Positions 28,826 through 37,167 of a DNA stretch of 64,000 nt are shown in pieces. The stretch covers positions 744,001-808,000 of the forward strand of contig NZ_CP013380.1 in the NCBI RefSeq assembly GCF_001513745.1. The letters are read 5' to 3'. Origin of the DNA: Burkholderia humptydooensis (GTDB lineage Bacteria > Pseudomonadota > Gammaproteobacteria > Burkholderiales > Burkholderiaceae). A model generated the notes under the pieces. That model searched no databases. It was given only the letters and a program-made list of their open reading frames with translations, and had not been told where the DNA came from. The translations under genes and the position numbers were made by a program. The stretch's first letter is position 1. Each line of letters opens with the position of its first letter.

Positions 28826-29380
28826 TCAGCTTCGCGCGAGCCCTTCGAGCAGCGCGACCAGCACGCGCCCCGCATCGTCGAGCGTGCCGGAATTGTCGAT
28901 TGCCGTGAGCGCGACGCCGTCCGGCACGACCCAGCGCACGCTGCGCGCGAGACGCGCGCCGATCTCGTCGGCGGTTTCGCGGCCGCGCGCGGCGAGGCGC
29001 TCGGCGAGCACGTGCGGCGCGGCGTCGACGTGCACGACGCGCATTCGCGGATAGCGGACGAGCGCGGCCGGCAGATGCGCGCGCGAGCCGTTGACGACGA
29101 CGACGCTGCCCGCCGCGAGCCACGCGTCGATCTCGACGCCGACGCCGTAGCGAAACCCGTGGCTCGTCCATTCGAGCGCGAAGAAGCCGAGCTGCGAGCG
29201 CGCGGCGAATTCGTCGCGCGCGAGCTCGACGTGGTTCTCGTGGCCGTCGCTCTTGCGCGTGATGTAGCGATGCGCGAACGCGACGCGCTGCTCGCGCACG
29301 TGCTTGCGCGCATACGCGAGCAGCGAGTCCTTGCCTGCGCCCGACGGGCCCATCACATAGACGAGTCGCTCGGCGCTCAT
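28826..29380 (-). CDS. phnN: ribose 1,5-bisphosphate phosphokinase PhnN
   Basis: A 184-residue P-loop kinase (guanylate-kinase fold) that phosphorylates ribose 1,5-bisphosphate to PRPP, the last step of the C-P lyase pathway. Walker A is GPSGAGKDSLL at residues ~11-21. HRYITRKSDGHENHVEL and GFFALEWTSHGFRYGVG are typical of PhnN. The ATG at 29380 overlaps the stop of the upstream DUF1045 gene (ATGA), so the two are co-translated. This is the last gene of the leftward phnF-DUF1045-phnN unit. Confidence 0.95.
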   Translation of the reverse strand: MSAERLVYVMGPSGAGKDSLLAYARKHVREQRVAFAHRYITRKSDGHENHVELARDEFAARSQLGFFALEWTSHGFRYGVGVEIDAWLAAGSVVVVNGSRAHLPAALVRYPRMRVVHVDAAPHVLAERLAARGRETADEIGARLARSVRWVVPDGVALTAIDNSGTLDDAGRVLVALLEGLARS

Positions 29381-30177
29381 CGCCGCCCCTCGCCGGAATC
29401 GACCGGATCGACGGAATCGACCGAAGCGGCGCATTCGGCGCATTCGGTGCTTTCGGCGCCGCGTTCGCCGAACGGCAGCCGCTTCCACAGCATGAACGGC
29501 GCACCCGGCTCGGCTTCGACGAAAATCGCCGCATGATCGACGGGCAGCGGCCCGAGCGGAGCGGCCGCCGCTTTCCACCAGTCGATCAGCGTGGCGCGTT
29601 CGGCCGGATCGTCGAGCGAATCGGACAGCGTCATGTGGAACCGGTATTCGTCGAGCACGTACGGATAGCCCCATTCGGCGAGCAGCGCGCGCTGGCGCTC
29701 GGTCAGCGGCGCGGCGGCGCGCTTCGCGCGCTCGGCTTCGCCCGGCGGCCGGCGCAGCGGCGCGAGCGCGTGGAGCGCGTGGGCGGCGAGCGCGCGCAGC
29801 GCGTCGTCGCCGTGCGCGTGCGCCGGCCGCAGCGCGACGAACGCGCCGAGCGCCGCGACGTCGACGTCGATCGCGAGCGGCGCGCTCGTGCGCGCCCAAT
29901 CCGCGGCGGCCGCGACGAGATCGCCCGCCGCGACGCCCGGCCGCAGCGCGAACGGCGCGACGAGCGTCGCGTGCCAGCCGTAGCGGCGCGGCGCGACCGT
30001 CAGCGCGTCCACCGGCCGGCGCAGCGCGCCTGGCTGCGGCGGCGCGAGCGTCGCGCCGTCTTCCGGATCGCGGCCGAGCCACGCGCAGCCGGCGCGCCAC
30101 CAGGCGGATGCGCGCGGCGGCGCGTAATAGAGGGCGAAGCGCGCGGTGCCGGACCGTGCGGCGAGATCAGCGCGCAT
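29377..30177 (-). CDS. DUF1045 protein of phosphonate operons, 2H-phosphoesterase-like
   Basis: A 266-residue protein of the phosphonate-operon family DUF1045 (TIGR03223). Two H-x-T motifs are visible, H69-A-T71 (YGWHATLVAPF) and H181-M-T183 (EYRFHMTLSD), the catalytic signature of 2H phosphoesterases, which act on cyclic phosphates. It is sandwiched between phnF (11-base overlap) and phnN (4-base overlap). No phnP is present in the cluster. It may therefore hydrolyse 5-phosphoribosyl 1,2-cyclic phosphate to ribose 1,5-bisphosphate, the PhnN substrate. That role is inferred. The last ~25 residues (STECAECAASVDSVDPVDS) come from short degenerate repeats and look dispensable. Confidence 0.88.
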   Translation of the reverse strand: MRADLAARSGTARFALYYAPPRASAWWRAGCAWLGRDPEDGATLAPPQPGALRRPVDALTVAPRRYGWHATLVAPFALRPGVAAGDLVAAAADWARTSAPLAIDVDVAALGAFVALRPAHAHGDDALRALAAHALHALAPLRRPPGEAERAKRAAAPLTERQRALLAEWGYPYVLDEYRFHMTLSDSLDDPAERATLIDWWKAAAAPLGPLPVDHAAIFVEAEPGAPFMLWKRLPFGERGAESTECAECAASVDSVDPVDSGEGRR

Positions 30178-30943
30178 GGCCGGGCACGTTGTCGTTTTCG
30201 ATCAGCAACTGCACGCGGTCGGCCGCGAAGTAGGTCGTGCCGTATTTGATCGGCGTGCCGTCGACATCGACGTCGACGTTCTCGACCCACAGCACCGGCT
30301 GCTGCTTGTTGATGCCGAGCCGGCGCGCGATCGTGGCCTCCGGCAGCACGCTGCCGATGCGGCTCCATTTGCGCAGGTAGTCGGCCACGCCGTATTCGGC
30401 GAGCGCGTCGGTGACGCGGTCGGTGCGCTCGAGCGCGGCGGGCAAATCGGCGAAGCGCGCGGCCGGATATGCGCTGCGCGCGTAGGTGAGCGGCACGCCG
30501 TCCGCCTCGTGGATCGATTCGATCCGGTACACGTAAGCGCCCGCGCGCAGGCCGAGCGCCTTCGCGGTGGCCGGGTCGGCCTTCACGCGCGCGGCGGACA
30601 GCATCTTGCCGACGGCTGCGTGATTGTGGCGATTCAGGTTTTCGGTGAAGCGCGTGCGGCGGCCGATCGTATAGTCGATCGCGCCCGACTGCACGAACGT
30701 GCCGCGGCCTTGCTCGACGCTCACGAGGCCCGATGCGGCGAGCCCGAGCATCGCGCGGCGCACCGTGTGGCGATTGACGTCGAAGCGTTTCGCGAGCTCG
30801 CCTTCGCTCGGCAGCCGGCCGTCTTCGCCGAAGCCGTTCGCGGCGATCTCGGCGGCGAGAATCTGCTCGATCTGCCGCCACACCGAGACGCCGCTGCCGC
30901 GCTCGAGCGGCGAGTCCTGCAAGAGGTGGTCGACAGTTGTCAT
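30167..30943 (-). CDS. phnF: phosphonate-responsive GntR/HutC-type regulator PhnF
   Basis: A 258-residue repressor. The N-terminal winged helix (VWRQIEQILAAEIAANGFGE, LPSEGELAKRFDVNRHTVRR) is followed by a UTRA effector domain (VKADPATAKALGLRAGAYVYR, ILPEATIARRL-like SVLPEATIARRLGI). It is divergent from phnG; two related boxes carrying TAGACGT before phnG and phnC are its likely operators. The start is uncertain: ATG 30943 (MTTVDHL) is given, but MPIETQ at 30976 is also possible; neither has a good Shine-Dalgarno. The codons around 30943 coincide with a Pho-box-like repeat on the other strand. Confidence 0.88.
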   Translation of the reverse strand: MTTVDHLLQDSPLERGSGVSVWRQIEQILAAEIAANGFGEDGRLPSEGELAKRFDVNRHTVRRAMLGLAASGLVSVEQGRGTFVQSGAIDYTIGRRTRFTENLNRHNHAAVGKMLSAARVKADPATAKALGLRAGAYVYRIESIHEADGVPLTYARSAYPAARFADLPAALERTDRVTDALAEYGVADYLRKWSRIGSVLPEATIARRLGINKQQPVLWVENVDVDVDGTPIKYGTTYFAADRVQLLIENDNVPGHAR

Positions 30944-30958
30944 GGCGTTGTCATTGCG
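30937..30958 (+). promoter_or_regulatory. Pho-box-like direct repeat
   Basis: TTGTCATGGCG is followed immediately by TTGTCATTGCG: two 11-bp repeats matching the PhoB half-site pattern (C/T)TGTCAT-N4. It lies 159 bases before phnG and overlaps the probable phnF start codon. The second repeat recurs exactly at 37198-37208 before phnC. Confidence 0.5.
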
Positions 30959-31047
30959 TTGCGTTTCAATGGGCATGCAGCGCATTGTAGTGCGCGGCCA
31001 GTGGCGGTTTTGTGAAAATTTCCGTCTGTGCCGACAAGTCGTATTTT

Positions 31048-31073
31048 ACATATAGACGTCTAGACGTTTAGAC
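31048..31073. promoter_or_regulatory. probable PhnF operator before phnG
   Basis: ACATATAGACGTCTAGAC followed by GTTTAGAC. TAGAC recurs three times with an 8-bp period, and TAGACGTCTA is a perfect palindrome. The first 18 bases match 15 of 18 with the box at 37168-37185. It lies ~45 bases before the phnG ATG. Confidence 0.65.
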
Positions 31074-31116
31074 AATCGGATGGTTAAATGCAGGCTCCGA
31101 TTCCGATGGAGTTCAG

Positions 31117-31629
31117 ATGAGCGCTTCAGCCGTTTCCTCCTCGCACGCCGCGCGACGCGACTGGCTCGCGGTGCTGGCGAAAATTCCCCGCGCCGAACTC
31201 GAAGGGGCGCTCGATCGCGCGCTCGACGGCGCGCCCGCGCCCGCGTTCGACTGGCTGCGCGCGCCGGAGACCGGGCTCGCGATGGTGCGCGGGCGTATCG
31301 GCGGCACGGGCGATCCGTTCAATCTCGGCGAGGCGACCGTCACGCGCGCCGCGCTGCGCTTGCGCGGCGCGTCGGGCGATCGCGCGAACGGCGCGAATGG
31401 CGCGAACGGCGCGACGGTCGGCATCGCATACGTGCTCGGCCGCGACAAGCGGCGCGCGGAGCTCGTCGCGCTTGCCGACGCGCTGTTGCAGACGCCGGAG
31501 CGCCAGGCGCGGCTGCGCGCCGCGCTGATCGAGCCGTTTCGCGCACGCCTTGCCGAAGCGCGCGCCGCGCGCTCGCGCGAAGTCGCGACGACGCGCGTCG
31601 AATTCTTCACGATGGTGCGAGGCGATTGA
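31117..31629 (+). CDS. phnG: C-P lyase core subunit PhnG
   Basis: A 170-residue subunit of the PhnGHIJ carbon-phosphorus lyase core, which with PhnI attaches the phosphonate to ribose. Family motifs: RRDWLAVLAKIPRAELEGAL, PETGLAMVRGRIGGTGDPFN, LGEATVTRAALRL, GIAYVLGRDKRRAELVALAD and the C-terminal VATTRVEFFTMVRGD. The middle carries a small in-frame repeat of Ala-Asn-Gly (three 9-bp units), which makes it longer than E. coli PhnG (150). It is the first gene of phnGHIJKLM, with phnH starting two bases after its stop. Confidence 0.95.
   Translation: MSASAVSSSHAARRDWLAVLAKIPRAELEGALDRALDGAPAPAFDWLRAPETGLAMVRGRIGGTGDPFNLGEATVTRAALRLRGASGDRANGANGANGATVGIAYVLGRDKRRAELVALADALLQTPERQARLRAALIEPFRARLAEARAARSREVATTRVEFFTMVRGD
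31384..31410. repeat. in-frame 9-bp tandem repeat in phnG
   Basis: GCGAACGGC, GCGAATGGC, GCGAACGGC encode Ala-Asn-Gly three times. Gain or loss of units would keep the reading frame. Confidence 0.8.
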
Positions 31630-31631
31630 CG

Positions 31632-32255
31632 ATGATCGATACGCGTTTCTCGCTCGCCGACGTCGCACCCGGCTTCGCGGACCCGGTGCAAGCCACGCAG
31701 CGCGTGTTTCGCACGCTGCTCGACGCGATGGCGCGCCCCGGCACGCTCGGGCGCATCGAGCCGGTCGGCGCGGGCGGCTCGGACGCCGCGCCCACGATGC
31801 GCGTCGCGCCCTCGGCGTTCGCTTCGCTTCTCACGCTGTGCGACGGCTCGACGCCGGTGTTTCTCGGCACGCCGGACGCGGCGCTCGCGTCGGCGCTGCG
31901 TTTCCATACGGGCGCGCCGATCGCGGACGATCCGCGCGCCGCCTGCTTCGCCTACATCGACGACGCGAGCGCGCTGCCGTCGCTGCGGCGCTTCGCGAGC
32001 GGCGAGCCGCAAGCGCCCGAGCATGCGGTGACGCTGTTCCTGCGCGTCGCGTCGCTGACGGACGGCGAGCCGCGCACGCTGCGCGGGCCAGGCATTCGCG
32101 ATGCGCGCACGATCGCGCCGGCGGGCGTGCCCCACGCGTTCTGGCGCGAGCGCGCGCACTTCGTCCCGCGCTTTCCGCGTGGAATCGATTGCTATCTGGT
32201 GTGCGGCGATACGCTGATCGGCCTGCCGCGCACGACGATCGTGGAGGGATGCTGA
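31632..32255 (+). CDS. phnH: C-P lyase core subunit PhnH
   Basis: A 207-residue subunit of the C-P lyase core complex; it dimerises and binds PhnG/PhnI. Recognised from PGFADPVQATQRVFRTLLDAMARPG, TLCDGSTPVFL, FLRVASLTDGEPRTLRGPGI and FPRGIDCYLVCGDTLIGLPRTT. Its stop overlaps the phnI start by one base (TGATG), so translation is coupled. Confidence 0.95.
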   Translation: MIDTRFSLADVAPGFADPVQATQRVFRTLLDAMARPGTLGRIEPVGAGGSDAAPTMRVAPSAFASLLTLCDGSTPVFLGTPDAALASALRFHTGAPIADDPRAACFAYIDDASALPSLRRFASGEPQAPEHAVTLFLRVASLTDGEPRTLRGPGIRDARTIAPAGVPHAFWRERAHFVPRFPRGIDCYLVCGDTLIGLPRTTIVEGC

Positions 32256-33433
32256 TGTACGTGGCGGTCAAGGGCGGCGAGCGCGCGATCGAGGCGTCGT
32301 GGCGTTTGCTCGAGGAAGCGCGGCGCGGCGCAACCGCCGTGCCCGAACTGAGCGTCGCGCAGATTCGCGGGCAGCAGCGCCTCGCGGTCGCGCGCGTGAT
32401 GACGGAAGGCTCGCTGTACGACGAGGAGCTCGCGGCGCTCGCGATCAAGCAGGCGGCGGGCGATCTCGTCGAGGCGATCTTCCTGCTGCGCGCGTACCGG
32501 ACGACGCTGCCGCGCTTCGGCTACACGGCGCCGATCGATACCGGCGCGATGCGGCTCGAGCGAAGGATCTCGGCGACGTTCAAGGACATTCCGGGCGGCC
32601 AGTTGCTCGGCCCGACCTACGATTACACGCAGCGGCTGCTCGATTTCGCGCTGCTCGCCGAAGGCGGCGGCGCGCGGCGCGAGCCCGACGAAGCCGAACC
32701 GGCGCGAGCGACGGCCGATGCGGCAGCGTCTGCGCCGCCGGCTCCGCGCGTGATCGCGCTGCTGAACGACGAGGGCCTGATCGAAGAGGAGCGGCCGACG
32801 GCGCACGCAGGCGCGCCGGGCGATCTGTCGCGCGAGCCGCTCGCGTTTCCGGCCGATCGCGCGACGCGCCTGCAGAACCTCGCGCGCGGCGACGAAGGCT
32901 TTCTGCTCGCGATGGGCTACGCGACGCAGCGCGGCTACGGCAACTCGCATCCGTTCGCGGGCGAGCTGCGCTTCGGCACCGTCGCCGTCGAGATGGCGCT
33001 CGACGAACTGGGCGGCGAGGCGATCGAGATCGGCGAGATCGACGTGACCGAGTGCCAGATGATCAATCATTTTTCGGGCGGCGACGGCGAGCCGCCGCGC
33101 TTCACGCAGGGCTACGGCCTCGCGTTCGGCCATTCGGAGCGCAAGGCGATTGCGATGGCGCTCGTCGATCGCGCGCTGCGCGCGTCCGAGCTCGGCGAAA
33201 CCGCGAATTCGCCGCCGCAGGATCAGGAGTTCGTGCTGTCGCACAGCGACAACGTCGAGGCGTCCGGCTTCGTTCAGCATCTGAAGCTGCCGCACTACGT
33301 CGATTTCCAGTCCGAGCTCGAGCTCGTGAGACGCCTGCGTGCCGAACACGCGGCGCAGGCGAACGCGAACATGAACACGAATGCGCGCGCCGATGCCGAA
33401 CGGGCCGACGCGCAAACCGAGGAGTCCCGATGA
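32255..33433 (+). CDS. phnI: C-P lyase core subunit PhnI (nucleosidase)
   Basis: A 392-residue subunit. PhnI with PhnG/H/L displaces adenine from ATP with phosphonate to give the ribose-1-phosphonate triphosphate. Motifs: MYVAVKGGERAIEASWRLLEE at the start, RTTLPRFGYTAPIDTGAMRL, ISATFKDIPGGQLLGPTYDYTQRLL (split), GYATQRGYGNSHPFAGELRFG and DVTECQMINHFSG. The last ~35 residues are Ala/Asn/Glu-rich and variable. It overlaps phnJ by four bases (ATGA). Confidence 0.96.
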   Translation: MYVAVKGGERAIEASWRLLEEARRGATAVPELSVAQIRGQQRLAVARVMTEGSLYDEELAALAIKQAAGDLVEAIFLLRAYRTTLPRFGYTAPIDTGAMRLERRISATFKDIPGGQLLGPTYDYTQRLLDFALLAEGGGARREPDEAEPARATADAAASAPPAPRVIALLNDEGLIEEERPTAHAGAPGDLSREPLAFPADRATRLQNLARGDEGFLLAMGYATQRGYGNSHPFAGELRFGTVAVEMALDELGGEAIEIGEIDVTECQMINHFSGGDGEPPRFTQGYGLAFGHSERKAIAMALVDRALRASELGETANSPPQDQEFVLSHSDNVEASGFVQHLKLPHYVDFQSELELVRRLRAEHAAQANANMNTNARADAERADAQTEESR

Positions 33434-34359
33434 ACGCGCCCGACCATCTCGCCGCGGCCGCGCCCGACGCGAGCGCCGCCGAAGGCTACAACTTCGCGTA
33501 CCTCGACGAGCAGACGAAGCGGATGATCCGCCGCGCGCTGCTCAAGGCGGTCGCGGTGCCGGGCTATCAGGTGCCGTTCGCGTCGCGCGAGATGCCGCTG
33601 CCGTTCGGCTGGGGAACGGGCGGCATCCAGGTGACGGCGGCGCTGATCGGCCGCGACGACACGCTGAAGGTGATCGATCAGGGCTCCGACGAAACGACGA
33701 ACGCGGTCAACATTCGCCGCTTCTTCGCGCGCACCGCGGGCGTCGCGACGACGAAGAAAACGGCCGACGCGACGATCATCCAGACGCGCCACCGCATTCC
33801 GGAGACGCCGCTCACCGAGCGCCAGATCCTCGTCTATCAGGTGCCGATGCCGGAGCCGCTCTTTCGCCTCGAGCCGCGAGCGACCGAATGCGCGAAGCTG
33901 CACGCGCATGCCGATTACGGGCTGATTCGCGTGAAGCTGTACGAGGACATCGTGCATCACGGCAGCATCGCGACGACATACGATTACCCGGTGATCGTCA
34001 ACGGCCGCTATCTGAGCTCGCCGTCGCCGATTCCGAAATTCGACAATCCGAAGCTGCACATGAACCCGGCGCTGCAACTGTTCGGCGCGGGGCGCGAGCG
34101 CCGCATCTACGCGATTGCGCCTTACACGCCGGTCGCGAGCCTCGATTTCGACGATCATCCGTTCGAAGTCCAGCGCTGGGATGCCGCGTGCGCGCTGTGC
34201 GGCTCGCGCGAGAGCTTTCTCGACGAGATGATCGTCGACGATCGCGGCACGCGCCGTTTCGTGTGCTCGGACAGCGACTATTGCAGCGAACGTCGCGGCG
34301 GCGGCGCGCGGCCGTCGCCGCAGCCCGACGCCGAACAACCGGTAGGAGAGACGACATGA
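33430..34359 (+). CDS. phnJ: C-P lyase catalytic subunit PhnJ (radical SAM)
   Basis: A 309-residue radical-SAM enzyme that cleaves the C-P bond, releasing the alkane and ribose cyclic phosphate. The Fe-S/catalytic cysteines Cys254, Cys257, Cys279 and Cys285 have the same spacing (3, 22, 6) as E. coli Cys241, 244, 266 and 272, so it should be active. Other motifs: YNFAYLDEQTKRMIRRALLK, MPLPFGWGTGGIQVTAA, DQGSDETTNAVNIRRFF and the QTRHRIPE segment. It overlaps phnI and phnK by four bases each, a fully coupled operon. Confidence 0.97.
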   Translation: MNAPDHLAAAAPDASAAEGYNFAYLDEQTKRMIRRALLKAVAVPGYQVPFASREMPLPFGWGTGGIQVTAALIGRDDTLKVIDQGSDETTNAVNIRRFFARTAGVATTKKTADATIIQTRHRIPETPLTERQILVYQVPMPEPLFRLEPRATECAKLHAHADYGLIRVKLYEDIVHHGSIATTYDYPVIVNGRYLSSPSPIPKFDNPKLHMNPALQLFGAGRERRIYAIAPYTPVASLDFDDHPFEVQRWDAACALCGSRESFLDEMIVDDRGTRRFVCSDSDYCSERRGGGARPSPQPDAEQPVGETT

Positions 34360-35126
34360 CGCCGCTTCTGAGCGCGCGCGGGCTGACGAAGCGCTTCGGC
34401 GGCCGCAACGGTTTCGCGAACGCGAGCTTCGATCTGTATCCGGGCGAAGTACTGTGCATCGTCGGCGAATCGGGCTCCGGCAAGACGACGCTGCTGAACG
34501 TGCTGTCGCTGCAAACCGGGGCGGACGCGGGCGCGCTGCGCTATACGGGCCGCGACGGCGAGCGCATGGATCTGCTCGCGCTCGACGAGCCGCAGCGGCG
34601 CGCGCTGATGCGCACCGAATGGGGCTTCGTCACGCAGAACCCGCGCGACGGGCTGCGCGGCGGCGTGTCGGCGGGCGCGAACATCGGCGAGCCGTTGATG
34701 GCGGTCGGCGCGCGCCACTACGGGCGGCTGCGCGAGACGGCCGTCGACTGGATGACGCGCGTCGAGCTCGACCCCGCGCGGATCGACGATCTGCCGTCGA
34801 CGTTCTCGGGCGGCATGCAGCAGCGCCTGCAGATCGCGCGCAATCTCGTGATCGGGCCGCGTCTCGTGTTCATGGACGAGCCTACCGCAGGGCTCGACGT
34901 GTCGGTGCAGGCGCGCCTGCTCGACCTGTTGCGCGCGCTCACGTCGACGCTCGCGCTGTCGATGCTGATCGTCACGCACGACATCGGCGTCGCGCGGCTG
35001 CTCGCGCACCGGCTGATGGTGATGCAGCGCGGCGAGATCGTCGAATCGGGGCTGACCGATCAGGTGCTCGACGATCCGCAACATCCGTACACGCAGATGC
35101 TCGTGTCGTCCGTTCTACCGGTATGA
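34356..35126 (+). CDS. phnK: C-P lyase ABC-type ATPase PhnK
   Basis: A 256-residue ABC ATPase that docks on the PhnGHIJ core; it is not a transporter. Walker A GESGSGKTTLL, signature TFSGGMQQRLQIARNL, Walker B RLVFMDEPTAGLD, then SVQARLLDLLRAL and H-loop IVTHDIGVARLLA. The C-terminal DDPQHPYTQMLVSSVLPV is typical. It overlaps phnJ and phnL by four bases. Confidence 0.96.
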   Translation: MTPLLSARGLTKRFGGRNGFANASFDLYPGEVLCIVGESGSGKTTLLNVLSLQTGADAGALRYTGRDGERMDLLALDEPQRRALMRTEWGFVTQNPRDGLRGGVSAGANIGEPLMAVGARHYGRLRETAVDWMTRVELDPARIDDLPSTFSGGMQQRLQIARNLVIGPRLVFMDEPTAGLDVSVQARLLDLLRALTSTLALSMLIVTHDIGVARLLAHRLMVMQRGEIVESGLTDQVLDDPQHPYTQMLVSSVLPV

Positions 35127-35926
35127 GGTTCGGGATGCAAACCATCGAATCGTTCGCTCCCGCTCGCGCATGCGATAACGCATTTGCCGACACATTTGCA
35201 AACAACGCGGCGCTGATGCTGCAGGCGGTCGGCGTCGGCAAGACGTTCACGTTGCACGCGCACGGCGGCATGATGATCGACGCGCTCGATGACGTATCGC
35301 TCGATGTCGACGCGGGCGAGTGCGTCGCGCTCACCGGGCCGTCGGGCGCGGGCAAGAGCACGCTGCTGCGGTGCCTGTACGGCAACTATCTCGCGAGCCG
35401 CGGCGCGATCGCGGTGCGCGCCGGCGCACGCGCGGCGGACCACGTCGTGCTGACGGCGTCCGAGCCGCACGAGGTGATCGCGCTGCGGCGCGACGTGATC
35501 GGCTATGTGAGCCAGTTTCTGCGCGCGATCCCGCGGGTGCCGGCGCTCGCGCTCGTCGCCGCGCCGCTCGTCGCGCGCGGCGTGCCCGACGGCGACGCGG
35601 CCGAGCGGGCGGCGCGCCTGCTCGAACGCCTGAACGTGCCGCGCCGGCTGTGGTCGCTCGCGCCCGCGACGTTCTCGGGCGGCGAGCAACAGCGCGTGAA
35701 CATCGCGCGCGGCCTGATCGCCGAGCATCCGGTGCTGCTGCTCGACGAGCCCACGGCGTCGCTCGACGCGGAGAATCGCGACGTCGTCGCCGAGCTGATC
35801 GACGACGTGCGCCGGCGCGGCGCGGCGATCGTCGGCATCTTCCACGACGAAGCGACGCGCGAGCGCGTTGCGACGCGCTGTTTCCCGCTGCGCCCGCCGT
35901 TGCGGCGCGCGGCTGCCCTTCGATGA
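35123..35926 (+). CDS. phnL: C-P lyase ABC-type ATPase PhnL
   Basis: A 267-residue ABC ATPase that associates with PhnK on the lyase core. Walker A GPSGAGKSTLLRC, the Q-loop region VGYVSQFLR-like (IGYVSQFLRAIPRVP), signature TFSGGEQQRVNIARGL, Walker B VLLLDEPTASLD and H-loop IFHDEATRERVA. The ~40-residue N-terminal stretch before the ABC domain is longer than in E. coli PhnL (226 residues). The start ATG 35123 overlaps the phnK stop; ATG 35135 is an alternative. Confidence 0.95.
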   Translation: MRFGMQTIESFAPARACDNAFADTFANNAALMLQAVGVGKTFTLHAHGGMMIDALDDVSLDVDAGECVALTGPSGAGKSTLLRCLYGNYLASRGAIAVRAGARAADHVVLTASEPHEVIALRRDVIGYVSQFLRAIPRVPALALVAAPLVARGVPDGDAAERAARLLERLNVPRRLWSLAPATFSGGEQQRVNIARGLIAEHPVLLLDEPTASLDAENRDVVAELIDDVRRRGAAIVGIFHDEATRERVATRCFPLRPPLRRAAALR

Positions 35927-35950
35927 AGTGAACGCTTAGCGGAGCGAACG

Positions 35951-37084
35951 ATGTTGATCAGCAATGCGCGCGTCGTCACGCGCGACGACGTTTTCATCGG
36001 CACCGTGCAGATCGACGGCGAATCGATCCGCGCGGTGTCGCGCGGGACGACCGCCGCGCGCGACGCCGACGATTGGGGAGGCGATTATCTGCTGCCCGGG
36101 CTCGTCGAGCTGCATACCGACAACCTGGAGAAGCATCTCGCGCCGCGGCCGGGCGTGTACTGGAACGTCGACGCGGCGTTCGTCACGCACGACGCGCAGG
36201 TCGCGGCGGCAGGCATCACGACGGTGTTCGACGCGCTCGCGATCGGCACGCGCCTGAACGTCGGCGTGCGCGGCCGCGACGTGCAGACGAAGTGCGCGGA
36301 CGCGCTCGCGCGCTTCGCGTCGCACGGGCTGCTGCGCGCCGAGCACTTCCTGCATCTGCGCTGCGAGATCGCGACGGAGGACGTCATCGACGTATTCGAT
36401 TCGCTCGCGGCGCATCCGCGCCTGCGGCTCGCGTCGGTGATGGACCATACGCCGGGGCAGCGGCAGTGGAAGGATCCGCAGCAATGGCGCAACTATCAGG
36501 AGCGGCATCGCAAGTGGACCGACGAGGAAGCGGCGACGACGATCGCCGAACTGGCCGACGAGCAGCAGCGCTACGCGGATGCGCATCGGCATGCAATCGT
36601 CGCGCGCTGCCGCGCGCTTGGCGTGCCCGTCGCGAGCCACGACGACACGGTGATCGAGCACGTCGAGCAGGCGGCGCAAGAGGGCGTCGCGCTCGCCGAG
36701 TTCCCGACGACGCACGCGGCGGCCGAAGCGGCGCACGCGCACGGCATCGCGACGGTGATGGGCGCGCCGAACCTCGTGCGCGGCGGCTCGCATTCGGGCA
36801 ATGTGTCGGCGCTCGCGCTCGCGCAGGCGGGGCTCCTCGACATCCTGTCGTCCGACTACGTGCCGTCGAGCCTGCTGTGCGCGGCGTTCGACCTCGTGCA
36901 CAAGGCGGACTGGAGCCTGCCGCGCGCGATCGACACGGTGTCGTCTTCGCCCGCGCGTCATACGGGGCTTCACGATCGCGGCGAAATCGCGCCGGGGCTG
37001 CGCGCGGATTTCGTGCGCGTCGCGCTGCACGGCACGCTGCCCGTGCCGCGCGCGACGTATGTTCGCGGGCGTCGCGTCGTGTAG
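35951..37084 (+). CDS. phnM: alpha-D-ribose 1-methylphosphonate 5-triphosphate diphosphatase PhnM
   Basis: A 377-residue amidohydrolase that removes diphosphate from the ribose-phosphonate triphosphate before C-P cleavage. LPGLVELHTDNLEKHLAPRP, AQVAAAGITTVFDALAIG, SVMDHTPGQRQW, VPVASHDDTVIEHV and GAPNLVRGGSHSGNVSA are diagnostic of PhnM. It begins 24 bases after phnL and is the last gene of the phnGHIJKLM unit. The next unit starts ~190 bases later with its own operator. Confidence 0.96.
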   Translation: MLISNARVVTRDDVFIGTVQIDGESIRAVSRGTTAARDADDWGGDYLLPGLVELHTDNLEKHLAPRPGVYWNVDAAFVTHDAQVAAAGITTVFDALAIGTRLNVGVRGRDVQTKCADALARFASHGLLRAEHFLHLRCEIATEDVIDVFDSLAAHPRLRLASVMDHTPGQRQWKDPQQWRNYQERHRKWTDEEAATTIAELADEQQRYADAHRHAIVARCRALGVPVASHDDTVIEHVEQAAQEGVALAEFPTTHAAAEAAHAHGIATVMGAPNLVRGGSHSGNVSALALAQAGLLDILSSDYVPSSLLCAAFDLVHKADWSLPRAIDTVSSSPARHTGLHDRGEIAPGLRADFVRVALHGTLPVPRATYVRGRRVV

Positions 37085-37167
37085 GGAGCCGAATCGATTC
37101 GCGACCGATTGAACGGGCCGGACCCTTCGGGACGGCCCGTTTTGCTTTCGACGCGACGCGCGGCAAG

